From contig OZ024874.1 of the NCBI GenBank assembly GCA_964017185.1, positions 54,849,356 to 54,913,355 on the forward strand: a stretch of 64,000 bases of DNA. The letters run 5' to 3'. The number at the start of each line of letters is the position of its first letter. Position 1 is the stretch's first letter. Below are positions 12,093-27,000 of this stretch, piece by piece. Under the pieces are notes generated by a model. The model had not been told where the DNA came from. It worked only from the letters and a program-made list of their open reading frames with translations, and searched no databases. Origin of the DNA: Rugalucina vietnamica (Eukaryota > Mollusca > Bivalvia > Lucinida > Lucinidae). A program made the position numbers and the translations under genes.

Positions 12093-15000
12093 CATGATCA
12101 TCATCATTATCATCATGAAGTTCGTTTATTGTAAGGACAGTCCTCAGATTTTATCTGCTTAATCTTCCATCAGTTAGGTCTAAACTACAAAAGAAACAGT
12201 AACAGCAGCAACAATAGCAGTAGCCAAATGAGCCTGTATGTGAGAAAACCAACAGTTTGGGTTCTGACCAGGTCCGACACTAACCGGGCTGTACAGTCAC
12301 AGAAGATAGTTACAGGCTGGAAATTTTGGCTTTAGAAAGTAGAGGAATTTTACTATCCGTGTAGCGAAAACAAAGGCGCTGATCAGCTTCGCAGTTACTG
12401 CGAAGCTGATCTGCGCCTTTGTTTTTGCCTATGCAGATTATTGGTTTTCCCATGCGGCGGCTCAAATAACAATGAAAACAACATCGACGACAACAAAATA
12501 ACAACAATTCTATCTTTGTTACAGAGTCCAGAAGGCCATGTTTTTGCGAGGCAGCATAAGACAAAAGCTGACACCTTCCACACCTACGATTTTAAGCTTC
12601 CACCAAATACTGAGATTGGAATATGGACGGTTAAAGTCTACTTCAGAGGCATGGTATGTATCACCACAGGCATGAGATTACTGGTACAGCGTTTGGTGGG
12701 GGTAGACATTTTTTCGGCGCTGACTTTGAATAGAATTGACCCGGGTAATTTATGTATTATAGATATGAAGTATTAGATTTCAAAATGCAAGACTTTAATC
12801 TATTTTTAAGCCGGAAAGAAGAAGAAGAAGAAGAAGAAGAAGAAGAAGAAGAAGAAGAAGAAGAAGAAGACAAAAATGCAATAAATAAACTAACTGACAT
12901 CTTACAAAATAATCATGTGTTGTCTATATTATTTCAGTATCAAACGGAGAGCAGAGCACTCTTCGAAGTCAGAGAATATGGTAAGAATTTTCATTTATTT
13001 CCACCAAATAATTTTATTAATTATAATAACAAATATGCATACTATAATAGCTTCATTTCCTGATTCCAATGTTTGACTATACGACTATACGACTGAAGTA
13101 CTATATACAATAAGGTAACTTTTTGTTAATTAGCCCACCTGTGCCGACGACTCATAGGTGAGCGTATAGCGTAGCCAGGTAATCGACGTTTGACTATGGC
13201 AGACTTTCTTAGCCAGGGCTTTGATGCTCGTTGTTGCTCGTATATTTCCGTAATATTTCCCCGCGCTATATTTCCACCTCCTCCCACTATAAACACCCAC
13301 CCTCCAGATTTCTCAGACTCATAGTTATGAAATATTAAACACGGAATAAACCTTATTTGCATATTATTTTCTTATTGAATTGTAAAGGTGAACAGCTTTC
13401 GGATGCAGTTTATTCCGTGACTCTCCGTAACGGGCTTAGAAAGTCTGCCGTTTGACCATCAACATTTAAAGCAGTGAGGCCGATCATTGTAAACTCAGGT
13501 ATGGTTTGTGACACATGGATCGTTGTTTATACTCATTTTGTTCGAAAACTTCTTGAAATAGCGAAAAAAAATCATATTATAGGTGGTCACTAGAAAGAAT
13601 TCGCGTTTTTCTTGCTTTCAGTTGTACCAACGTTCGGGGTTGATATAAACGTCGATACCAGCACAATACTACCGAACTCTGACAGGACGATCCACGTTAC
13701 AGTAACGTCAAAGTAAGAAACAATTGAGCCTGTGCATGAGAAAACCAACAATTTGGGATTCCGACCAGGTCTGTCACAAACCAGGCTGTACATTCAAATA
13801 AGCAGGCTAGAAGCTTGAAATTTTGGATTTAAGAAGAAGAGAGATTGTATCATGCTATCCATGTAGCGAAAACAAAGGCGCTGATCAGCTTCGCAGTTAC
13901 TGCGAAGCTGATCTGTGCCTTTGTTTTCGCATATGCAGATTGTTGGTTTTCCTATGCGGCGGCTTACATACTGCTAGTTTGGCAATTATTTGTATGGGAC
14001 CCTACCAGGAGCTTTGGGAAACTGGGGAGTAGGACAATTTATTTTTAGGTAGTGTGGGGAGAAGAGCAATTTATTTTCAGGAAGCTGGGGAGCACTGGAA
14101 TATTTTAACCTAAGGGGGCTGGGTACATGTAACAAGCAGGTATGTCAGGGTTAGACCTATAGGGAACAAGGAACAGTGCGCTGAGGAAAACAAATAAGGG
14201 AGCTCGGACGAAATTTTGTTTTATTACATAGGACAGGGAGCTACCCCCCACAATTTTGTTTTATTGCATAGGACAGGGAGCTACCCCCCCCCCACACACA
14301 CACACGGTAGCGCCTCTTATAGGGTCATTCCAATAAGGTATAGTTCTAGGCGGGGTAACATAAATGAGCCGCCTCATGAGAAAACCAACAATCTGCATAT
14401 GCGAAAACAAAGACACAGATCAGCTTCGCGGTTACCGCGAAGCTGATCAGCGCTTTGTTTTCGCTACTCGGATAGTACAATTCCTCTTCTACTTAAATTC
14501 AAAATTTCAAGCTTCTAGCTCTTTTCTGTGCTTGTACAGGCCGGTTTTTGTCGGACCTGTTCGGAAACCACATTGTTGGTTTTCCCACGAGGCGGCTCAA
14601 ATATAATTTGCATAATGAGTTTTATTCATTTGCCAGCTATGAAACATTCTCGATGGTGTGTTTCTTTTGCACTTAAAACGTATGTATTTAGATACATACA
14701 TGTACATGGTTGCTGATGATATGTTAATGTATACCATAATTTAATTTATACTCTTGATTTTCAAAACGGGAGCGTAATTCATCTACAATGTATTGTTCTA
14801 CCCCGTATTTCAGATATGTGTATGGCAAGCCGGTGAAAGGCAGATGTGATCTCAAAGTTTATCTGAGTGAAAACAACGAACAAACGGAGCTAATGGCGAA
14901 ACCAATGTCTGAGGTAGTACTTTCATTCATTCATTCATTCATTCATTCATTCATTCATTCATTTGTCCCATCTTCTTGGTGCCACCAATGTGTCACTAAG

Positions 15001-18000
15001 CGACATTTTGGTATGCCCCAGAGTTTATACAGTCCACCAGACAATAGAGGACTTAAAGTACGGTTTAAAAGGTGTTGTAATTTGCAACAACCATGATCTT
15101 CTACGGAAGTGTGCTAAACCTAATCTTCTAGCTACAAAATCAGTATTTCATCTTCCTTATCGAAACAATACGTCCTAGATGCATCACAATCCAAACACTG
15201 ACATATCATAGTCTATGTAATAGAAGAGAAGAGACAAAAGACAATATTGTGTTGCAAACTGCTGGGCATACCATAGACTTGTTGCCAGCAAACATAACCC
15301 TAGAATACAGTCTTCTCAGTGACCGCGACCTCAAGGCAAGTAAACTCTCAAAAGAATGGATATCTTAAAGCTGAAATACCATTTATAACCAACTAGGTGC
15401 AGTCAATCGCAATTAAAAAGGTCCAGAGGAAAACTGAACTGATTTGTATAAAACAGTAATAAAATTTGGGCCGCATCGTGAGAAAACCGGGTTTTTGCCT
15501 ATGCGAAAACAAAGGCGCAGATCAGCTTCGCAGTAACTGCGAAGCTGATCAGCGCCTTTGTTTTCGCCACTCGGATAGTACAATTTCTCTTCTTTCTAAA
15601 TCCGAAATTTCAAGTTTCTAATCATCTTCTGAGAATGTACAGCCCGGTTTGTGTCGGACCAGGTCGGAAATCCCGAAGCCCGGTTCTCTCGCGTCGCGGC
15701 TCGTATAATTTGTGTTTTAAGACAGCCATCTAATAAACATCAAATAAAATGATTAAGTCGTGGTTTCAAAGAAGTAAAATAATCAGAAACATGATGGTGA
15801 TTTAACGAGAATTATTAAGAATTATTATTAAGAAATTCAGAGGCTTCTAGAAGAAACCGCATGAAAAGGCACATTCGTTTTTAGTAGCTTTGTATCCTAG
15901 TAGGCAGTTTTCTGCAATATTTATAAGGCATCCCAGATCAAGCACAAGGACATGCAATTTGAAAATATAAGGTCCAGAGGATGAACAGTAGAAAGCCAGT
16001 CTCTTGTTTTAAAGATAAAGGCGCTATGTCCAAAACGTGGACCGATCACTTTAAGGGTGTACCCAATTGCCCATTGGGAATCACCGACATACATACACAG
16101 ATGGTGTGCGATGTGTGGCTCCATGGATTTCCAACCGTCATGGGAAGATGGAAAGACGTTTAACAACTGTTACTCTGACGATGCTTCTGATTATATTCCT
16201 GTCGAAATCTGCCAATCACAGAAATATATACAGAGGAAGGAGGCTGTCCACACACAACAATACCTTAAGAGTTCATTCATGATCTACTTGTGCCAAAGAA
16301 TCTCCTTTTTATCTATTGCTTGAAAAATGTTAAACACCAAGACATAAAACAAAAGAATCACCACAGAAGTATCGCCTTGGAACGATCAGTAACACAAAGT
16401 TACTGACGGGCTTAAACCGGTTTTACGTGGCCATTACCTCACCCTCAGCTTCTGCAGTGGTTCATAACATTTAGTTAATTATTCGGTTCTTCAAGCCTTT
16501 TGCTTGTGAAGGATTCAGGAAAATAATTAACAGGTTTAGCTGTCCGCATGGATTCATAGCATTAGCATGCAGGCACCTGTTCAGAATGATAGAGAATTCT
16601 CCGAACCTTAGGGATGGAGCCCAATATGTCTGCGTTTATGACTTCAACAAAGACGTTTTCCGCCATACTTAAAATTGCGCCAGTCAGGTACAGCTTGATG
16701 GCAAGTTATTCAACCTAAGCAGGTTGCAAGCCAAACCTTTTGTAAGGTGTACTAGATAACATGGATGTGAGTGATGGCAAAAATGCAAAGTGCAATGGAT
16801 GTATTTTTACAACCATGTGATAACTATGATATGAGACTCAGCACAGAAAAAACACCAACACCTCGGAAATAAAATATAAAGGTTGATCCTTTGGAAGCAG
16901 TAAAAACATTCATAGGGAGATAGTATGGACTATTATTGCGCGATTTCGGGTAATGAACCCTCATCAGTAGCCCTTTTAAAACCGGCAACGAAAGCCAGAC
17001 TATTGTACTGTAATTTCGAAAATTTACACGACAAGTCTAAAACAAAGACACAATTTCCTAAACGGGGTCAAATAATTTCAACATTGCTTAGAAAGGTACA
17101 AGTAAGCAAAGATGTATCTTTCTAAACGTGAGTGTTTTGAACACTCTGAATATCTTGACTGATCTCAGAGGACCTAAATAAAATATAATCTGCACTATGG
17201 ATGATGTACGGGGATACTTTTTAGGGCCGCCACACTGCACAACACCAGCTGCAGTATTAGCAAATAAAATAAAAATGAAGCCGCACAGCGATTTATCATA
17301 ACCGTGAATGAACGTAAACTGGTAAATAAAAGTAAAACTGAGATCCTTTAAGAGCGATGAACATATCAATGAGAAAGGGGTTGGGCCATACCGCGGTTTC
17401 GACTACATAAGCCTCTTCAGTGACCCTATAGATTTGGCAACATGGAGTCAAAGAGAATTACAGTAATTTTACATCTTTCAACAGGGTAGTCGATACAAGA
17501 CTAGTATAATCCAAATCGGGCCAATTATATTTAACGTTGGTTAGAAAATGAATCATATCAGATAATAATTTTCTGATTTCTCAGTATACCCTCGCTGATT
17601 TCAAAGGATCAAAAGGAATTATAATCTGCAATATGGATGATGTATGGGGATGCGGCGGATTTTAGGGCCGCCATACGGCACAACACCAGCTGCAGTAATA
17701 GTAAATGAAAAACAAACTGAGATCCTTTAAGAGCAGTGAACATATTAATGAGAAAGGGGTTGGGCCATACCGCGATTTCGGCTACTTAAGCCTCTTCAGT
17801 GACCCTATAGAGCCAAAGAGAATCACTGTAATTTTGCATCTTTCAACAGGATAGTCGATACAAAGGCTAGTATAATCTATATTGGGCATAATATATTAAA
17901 CGTAATACACAATAAGATATAATATACAGGGTGTCCCAAAACAAACGTAGCCGCTACAATATATGTTTTGTATTTATTTCATTTTTACAGGTAACTCAAT

Positions 18001-21000
18001 GAAACTGAGCAGGAGTATGCTTCCAAACAATGTCTTTAGATATATATTAATTGCAATTACATACTATGACTAATATCCGAACTGACCACCATTAATGTAA
18101 ATGGCCGCTTTCGAAGCGACAAAAATTTTTACATGACACATTTGATGACCGTTCACTCCCCATTTTGGAATAAAATTTCCATTTTTCATCATGTTTTGTC
18201 CATTTTTAACAAACTTGTTTGATTTTCTGATAATTATCATTGCTTCCTCCACTAAATAACCTTTTTAAGGCAGAATAAGAGCTTGAAAATGCTCGGGTAT
18301 TGCATCTTGCTACTGCTTTTCATTTCCAGGAATGCAGGTTGCAGCAGGAAATGACATCACAAAGTCGTTGTGACATCACTTGCTAACGAAGCACCACCTA
18401 GCTAAATCGATGTCATATTAAGAATCAGTTTTAATAGCACTACCACTGTGAAAAATATGTTGCTTATATCTGTTTATTTAAAAAAAGCTATACACTTTTA
18501 TGTAGCGGCAGCCTGTATAATTCTCTATTCAGCGCAGTGCGCGTTTATTATCAGGTCACGACCAGGACTGCAAAAGCCATTATTGCGGATGTCTGTGAGC
18601 GACAGGGAAAGGAATCAAGCTTTACACTAACCTTAAAGATTACAAGGACAGTCCTCTTATGTGCATGTGGGACTTGGACAGTATACCAGCGCCATGCTTG
18701 GAGAATTAACTTTTTCCAAATAATCTGCTTCCCATGTTACTTGTATTGTACAGTCTGGGATTTAATAAATTTGATTTGATTTGATTTGATTTGAGAACAC
18801 TATCAAAAGAATGTGTCCAGATAAAAAGGCAAAAAAAAGGCGATGGTGCAAATCACACAAATTCATACAATTATAAAACCAACACAGCTAAACTGTACAA
18901 GCAGTGTTATAAAGAAACCTTCCAAAGGAAGTATTCTACAGGGAATTTCAGGAGGGAAAGCTGTCTACACAAATCATCATGTCCGTGTAATATATACCCC
19001 TTAAACCCCACTTTTATATAGCAAAACTGGGGTATGCAGGGGTATATCTATTTTTCTTATTTTTGCTCCAAAACATAGATTGTGGGTACTCGTTAGAACC
19101 GCCTCGTCCCACAATCTATGTTTTGGGCAAAAATAAGAAAAATATCAAACATTTTCTGCAGAAAATTTTCAATTTTTACAACTTAAGAGAAACCTATATA
19201 TTACATGGGCGTGTTTTCGTAATGTCAACGAATTTAGCACAGACGCAGAGAACGCTTTACCATACAGTAACAAAAATAGTCTTGGGAGGAGGCTGCACAG
19301 GATCGTACATAGTGGCGCTAACTCATCAGCAAAGGGGCAAATCATAATGCAAAATAGATAAGCTGTGATCCAAAAGAATCCAGACATATTATGAACACTA
19401 GCTTGCCCATTCAATATACACGTACAGCGATTTTTCAGTTGTAAAAATGAAAAAGATTCTGTTGAAAAAAATATTTTTAAGATGATGTTTTGGAGCAAAA
19501 ATAAGAAAAACAGGTATAGACCTGTAAGCACCAAGTTTACTATATAAACTTGGGTATAAGGGGATATACTTTCCATGGTGGACAGAAAAGAGCTACAATT
19601 GACACAGTCAGCAGTCGAATAAGTCACTATTATTCATGAACAAGGTTAATTAATTCAAAAAACTAAGTTGTATTTACTATATTTCTAAGGGACGAACGAG
19701 CATTTTGTATATGGGTTTATATGCCGTGTGGCGGCTGTAAAAAGTCTCCCCGTACATCATCCATAGTGCAGATTATATTTTATTTAGGTCCTTTGAGATC
19801 AATAAAGATATTCAGAGTGTTCAAAACACTCACGTTTAGAAACATACTTCTAAGCAATGTTTAAATTATTTGACCCCGTTTAGGAATTCGTCTCTGATTT
19901 AGACTTCTCGTGTAAATTTTTGAAATTGCAGTACAACAGTCTGGCTTTCGTTGTCGGTTTAAAAAGGGCTACTGATGAGGGTTCATTACCCGAAATTGCG
20001 CAATATAGTCCATACTATCTCTCTTTGAATGTTTTATTGCTTCCAAAGGATCAAACCTTTATATTTTATTATTTAGATATAGGGTCACTGAAGAGGCTTA
20101 AGTAGACGAAACCGCGGTATGGCCCAACGCCTTTCTCATTAAAATGTTCACTGCTCTTAAAGGATATCACTTTTATTTTTATTTGCTATAACTGCAGCTG
20201 GTGTTATGCCGTGTGGCGGCCCTAAAAACTCACCGCACTTCACCCATAGTGCAGATTGTATTATTCCTTTTGGTCCTTTGAGATCAGCGAGGGTATTTTG
20301 AGAAATCAGAAAACTATTTTTGGTTTGGATTAATTTAATAACGAACGTTTAATGCCTTTTGCGCCATTTGGATTATAATAGTCTTTGTTTCGACTACCAT
20401 GTTGAAAGATGCAAAATTACAGTAATTCTATTCACTTTGGCTGCCAAATCTATAGGATCAGTGAAGAAGATTAAATAGCCTAAACCGCGGTATGGCCCAA
20501 ATCCTTTGTCATGAATATGTTCAGTGCTCTTAAAGGATCGCACTTAAATTTTTATTTGCTATTACTGCAGCTGGTGTTATGCCGTGTGGCGGCCCTAAAA
20601 ACTCCCCGTACTTCATCCATAGTACAGATTATATTATTCCTTTGTTTCCTTTGAGATCAGCGAGGGTATTCTGAAAAATCAGAAAATATTTTGGTGTGGA
20701 TTCATTTTATAACCAACGTTTAATGCCTTTTGCGCCATTTGGATTAAACTAGTCTTTGTATCGACTACCATGTTGAAAGATGCAAAATTACAGTAATTCA
20801 CTTTGGCTCCATGCTGCCAAATCTATAGGGTCACTGAAGAAGATTAAATAGCCGAAACCGCGGTATGGCCCAACCCCTTTCTCATGAATATGTTCAGTGC
20901 TCTTAAAGGATCTCACTTTTATTTTTATTTGCTATTACTGCAGCTGGTATTATGCCGTGTGACGGCCCTAAAAACTCCCCGTACTTCATCCATAGTACGG

Positions 21001-24000
21001 ATTATATCATTCCTTTGGGTCCTTTGAGATCAGCGAGGGTATTTTGAGAAATCAGAAAACTAGTTTTGGTTTAGATTCATTTTATAACCAACGTTTAATA
21101 CATTTGGCCCCCTGATGATTTGGCGTATACTAGTCTTTGTATCGACTACCATGTTGAAAGATGCAAAATTACAGTAAGTCACTTTGGCTCCATGCTGTTA
21201 AATCCATAGGGTCACTGAAGATGCTTAAGTAGCCGAAACCGCGGTATAGTCCAACCCCTGTCTCATTAATATGTCCACTGCTCTTAAAGGATCTCACTTT
21301 TATTTTTATTTGCTATTACTGCAGCTGGTGTTATGCCGTGTAGCGGCCCTAAAAACTCCCCGTACTTCATCCATAGTACAGATTATATTATTCTTTTGGG
21401 TCCTTTGAGATCAGCGAGGGTATTCTGAGAAATCAGAAAACTATTTTGGTTTAGATTCATTTTATAACCAACGTTTAATACATTTGGCCCCCTGATGATT
21501 TGGCTTATACTAGTCTTTGTATCGACTACCATGTTGAAAGATGCAAAATTACAGTAAGTCACTTTGGCTCATGCTGCCAAATCCATATGGTCACTGAAGA
21601 TGCTTAACTGGCCTAAACCGCGGTATGGTCCAACCCCTTTCTCAGTTATATGTTCACTGCTCTTAAAGGATCTCACTTTTATTTTTATTTGCTATTACTG
21701 CAGCAGGTGTTATGCCGTGTAGCGGCCCTAAAAACTTCCCGTACTTCATCCATAGTACTGATTATATTATTCCTTTGGGTCCTTTGAGATCAGCGAGTGT
21801 ATTCTGAGAAATCAGAAAACTATTTTTGGTTTAGATTCATTTTATAACCAGCGTTTAATACATTTTGCCCCATTTGGATTGTACTAGTCTTTGTATCGAC
21901 TGCCATGTTGAAAGATGCAAAATTACAGTACTTCACTTTGGCTCCATGCTGCCAAATCTATAGGGTCACTGAAGAGGCTTAAGTAGCCGAAACCGCGGTA
22001 TGGCCCATCACCTTTCTCATGAATATGCTCACTGCTCTTAAAGGACCTCACTTTTATCTTTATTTATTCACGGGGTCTATTCTTCAAGTCAATATGCTCG
22101 GGAGTTGTGCTGGTTAAGGTCAGTTTAGTCTGGTGTTTCATTGCTTTCTTCAAAAAATGAAAAAATATAAGAACTTAGGTCAGCAATGTACTTTTTTGAA
22201 GTGCAGTCTCTAGATACATGTTAAAACATCAAATTAACATTAACAAATCTTTGCAAAAGTTTGAGAAGCGTTCAGCGGAAATGTTCAAAGCTCATAAAAG
22301 CACGTGCCTCATCCGCGAGAAGATAAACTAGCGGTACATTTTGGTTGATTTGTCGACACACTTGTGATTTTGAGCAGATTGCTGAAGGTGAGTACACTTG
22401 TTGGTCTTCAATGATTTATATATTCAAGAAATAACATGTCATTTTGCTTTGGAGGAAGAACAGCATGTAAACATGTAACGTATAAGAATAAAATGTAGGG
22501 GTGGTGTGAATGCAAAGCACAAAATCATGGGTGGTGAGATATTTCCAAAAACATGAAACTGTTAAGTTTTCGTTATTATTGAGATTCGTTCGTGATATGG
22601 TTCCTTTTAACAGGCAATGCCATAATTAATATGTGCAGTTGCACACATTAAGACTTTCGTTAAATTGTTACTGTAGATCGAAGAGTAATAGGCGTTATAA
22701 ACATTACAACTAATTCATACGATTTTAGTGAAAGTATAGTGATTATGCCTTGGTTACATTTGCACCAATCATCGTACGATTTTTCGGTCTGCGATTTTTC
22801 CTACGATTTTAGACATCGGAAGTGATCTTTAGCTACGACGTATGTGTTAACAATTCAACGATTTCTTGCTCTGGCTTTCGTCAATGTTTTGAGTCAGAAC
22901 CGTATGGAGATCGTATGGAAATCGTAGGGTATCCGCACTCTTTAATTGGAAACCGTACGACGGAGCCCGTGCGATGTCCGCGAGGAGTCGCTATGATTTC
23001 TGACTGAGCTCTTGCGGTCTCCCTACGATCGCCGAACTATTTTTGTCCATAAATTATCATAATAAATCGTGTGGCAATCGTACGATCATCGCAGTGTTTC
23101 CGTACGGCGCGCGCTCGACGTGTCTACGGGCTAAGATTTTAAAATTTTGTAAAAGTGAAGACTATTACAAAGTCGTAGAGGCTATGATGATAGTAGAACA
23201 TCGTAGGGTCATCCTGCAGACACCGGACGAAAATGCCAAAATTGGCATCGTGCAATCATCGCACGATAATCGTAGGCCAAATGTAACCTATGCATTAGTC
23301 ATAGTAGTCATTGATGTGAGGATGAGTTGGGCATTACGTCCATTGGATAATTTAACAGCACCCTTGTGTTTGAAGCCCTGCATAAAGCGAAGGAACTTAG
23401 ACCCAAACAGCATTTTTCCAGTCATCCAAAACTCTTTTGTAGTGTCAGAATATCTCATGTTTGTTGTAGTCGTGAGTGAACACCACTGCACAAATTCACA
23501 GAAAAGTGAAAAAAAAAATGATGCTTCTAAACGGAAATTCATCTTAAGAACTGAACAAACACAAAATATTTTCCTGCATCCCAGATTTCTGAAAGTACTG
23601 TTGCAAAAAGTCTAAGGCAGCTTGAATCATCTCCATTTTCTTGGCTATAATTGAAAATGGGGATAAGAAGTTATGCAGAAAATATAATGACCCGTGAAAT
23701 ACGGTTCAAAGGTTACAGGGTCGTCAACTTTTTTGTGGTTGAAAAGTATGTGAAAGGCAATTATTATGCTATGCATGATTCTAATGCTTAGTAATTTTAT
23801 GTTAGTGATCGTTCACTGATCGTGTATGTTTTCATATTTTTAGTTCAAGTTGGTCTTCTTCTTTCTTTTAGGCATGTTTATTATCTAGAGTATACGCCTT
23901 TCATTTTCATATATAAACACCAAAAACAATTCAACTTAATTTCAAACCACATTAAAACAATCGCCAGTTGAATAGACAGACTCATTTTCTATTACACAAC

Positions 24001-27000
24001 TGGCCCATTCAATGAGAACAATCTATTTCTTAACTGAGAAAATTATGCACCCTGCATACGACATTTTATTTGCCACAAATGTGCATGGGGAATATTATGT
24101 AGGATATGAATAGACGCGTTAGCTGATACGTGTTATACATAAATAGGGTTAGCAAGCACTTCGCAACTATTTCCTATGCAACGGTATGTTACAAAAAAAA
24201 TGTTCGCCAGCGCTACGTAACGTTCCCAGGAGCTGCCTCTCTGAAAGCAACCCGCCGTTGCTAAGGAATAAGGAAGATCAAATGGCGTCATCAATATCTC
24301 AAGGGTTATGCAACTCACGCCAGAATTATGAGGAACCATTTTATGTTTTGGGATGGGATAAGATCCTTGTTAAGCTTTTGAGCGAATATGTCTCTCAGCC
24401 ACTATAAACAAGCTCAATTATTTCAAATTTGAGTGCTTGTGATTGCATAAGCAATTTGAGTACCTGGTACAGTGTCAGTCAGATTGCACGTCTACCGTAC
24501 TAAAACGTCTTAACATTCACGACCACCTGAAAAATGTGCTTATACCAAGAATTTTTATTTTGGACTCGCTTTCATGAAGCTATTTCGATTCCCAGGAATG
24601 TGCGTACTGGTTATATTTGTTTGTGCGTCGAATCGGACAATATCCGCTGCATAAATATTCAAAATCTGGGGCAAACTTGTGAATCTGGCCGAAACTGTTA
24701 CATCAAAACAGCCACGTATCGAAACTTTGAACATCAAAATCTAGTTTCCTATTGCATCTTCGCCACTCTAGTTTTGATTTCTACTAGCGTTTGTAAATTC
24801 TCTTGAGACTGCACATCAGGATTTTATTCAAAATCAAACGATAAAACAGAAATAATGCAACTTACCTGTTCACCTGTCTACTCCATTTCTTTGTTTACAT
24901 TCAATTTCACAATACCACTACCGGAAGCTGCTTATACCTGGACGACACCAGATTATAGATGCTTAGAGAATAGACCCCGTGTTATTGTGGTTATGTTTAT
25001 TAATATGAGATTTAGATTAACGAAAAAAATATCTTCGAACAATCAGAAAGTTCGAGACTCAGTTTATTTTGTTTCTATTTACAGCTTAACGCGCAAGGTA
25101 TGGTAGATTTCACGATCGACTTGGAAAAGATTAAGCGGGCCTTAAAACAGAACCACAAGTGGTTTCCAAACGGACAAAGACTTAAACTTATCGCCACGAC
25201 CAGTGAAGGTGCAACACTGAATAGAGAGTCTGGGATCCATACTGGCATTGTGTTCGCGGAGAAACCTTACATCTTTAAGTTCACAAGATCAAAGAGATAC
25301 TTCCGATATCTAAGGAACTACTTTTTGAGGGTAATTTACAATACTCGTGTATGTTTCATTTAGCGTATCCATACAGTATATAAGAAGGCTTAAATGATGG
25401 AACGCTTCCTCTTTGTAAAATATGATGTCTCGCTTTATTGTAAAGTTTACGAACGTGAGAACCAGTTAAGTCGTGTCTATACAGAATAATGTCACAAATT
25501 ACAAAAAATGTTTAAAGGACAGTGATAATTATAAGGACTTAATCTAATTTACTTGTTCGATATCATTTCATCGAGTTCACTGTTATGTAAACAGACTGAT
25601 GTTCAGCATCCGAACGGGGCGCCCGCGGCTGGAGTAGAAGTAAGGGCGTGGCAAGTAGTAGGTGCGCAACGAATACCTTGTGACGACTGTGAAGGAGAAA
25701 CGGACGAAAAAGGGCAGATAACCTTCATATTTCCATACAGCGAGGATGCTAATATAGTGCTGCAGGTATGGCAAACAACTGCGATCATAGTGCCTCCCAT
25801 TACTATTGACAGCTTTAAAACAACTTACTACATTAATTGAAGTACTTTCTACTTTCGGCGATATTTAGCTCACCATTACGAAGGTACAAGTAGGCAAAGA
25901 TCAGGAAAAGGCGCAATCAGAAAAAGATTCCCACTCCAAAAACCGAGGTGGAAAAAAACCAAACCAACAATCAGGTACTTATACCATGAAACATATCGTA
26001 AGCCGAATGAGCAGCTATTTTCCCAATAGGTGGCCACTCAGTTACCTTATCTTAACTAAAAATATGAAAACATACATAAGGCGCCAACAGCACAAAAAAA
26101 TTTTCAAACACCAAGACATAAAACTAAAAGAACCACCACAGAAGTATCGACTTGGAACGATCAGTAACACAAAGTTACTGGCGGGCTTAAACCGGTTTTA
26201 CATGGCCATAACCTCACCCTCAGCTTCTGCAGTGGTTCATAACATTTAGTTAGTTATTCGGTCCTCGTGGTGAATCTCTAACTAGTCAATGAATCATCAA
26301 GAACAAACAAATAAATCTTTCTGCATTATTGTGAGGTTGAATAACCTTTGTCAAAGTTGTCTGTATTTTCAAAAGGTCTCTGCTTTGCACTTTTCTTTAA
26401 ACTGTAGCGGAGATATGCTACGCGTTAAAATAACGCGTTAAAATAACTACGCGTTAAAATTAAACGATGTCAATGTCGAAAACATTACCTACACTGTTAA
26501 GATATGGAATCCAGCTAAAGAGCTTGTTCTTGAAGCCTCTGGCTGCATGCAAAGTCTGGGGTGATTTACTCTTGGTGATTCTCTTGAAATACGGTAAGCT
26601 GCTTTATTATATAACGCCGTGTTGCAAAACGTTATTTTTTTTGTTATTTTTAATGACGATAATTTAAAAGCTGAAAGTATTGTTGCAACCCTGCGCATGC
26701 ATCATGTGACAAGCGGGTAGCTTTAATTAACAAAATGAGATATACATGTTTAAACATATTTTCACAATGATAATAGATAATAAATGTTGCAGGTGGACGA
26801 TATGGCAGGACAATCAACAAGTGAACGGTTTGTGGTTGAGAAATACAAAGGTGGCACAAACCAGATAGCCGCTGAATACATCATAAGGGTATGGCACATT
26901 AATCATAATTATAGTACAATTATAGTCAAATAGCCATAACACTTATGCTGATACAAATAGGTTTATTATACCTCATTAATATTCATTGACTGAGTGTGAA

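Noticed and set aside
12752..13063. 103-codon ORF with a poly-Glu run
   Set aside because: Caused by the (GAA)n microsatellite; it runs across a true short exon (12938-12980) and intron sequence.
15220..15345. Candidate extra MG3 exon
   Set aside because: No frame gives a C3-like strand, and exons at 14814 and 25085 already join in phase with the expected content.
14300..15710. CRISPR-like or riboswitch-like hairpins
   Set aside because: The repeated hairpins are family C MITEs with TIRs, dispersed and not separated by unique spacers; the organism is eukaryotic.
23043..23615. 190-codon open frame
   Set aside because: About half lies in a word-rich MITE; no domain, no codon pattern, no splice fit with the C3-like gene.
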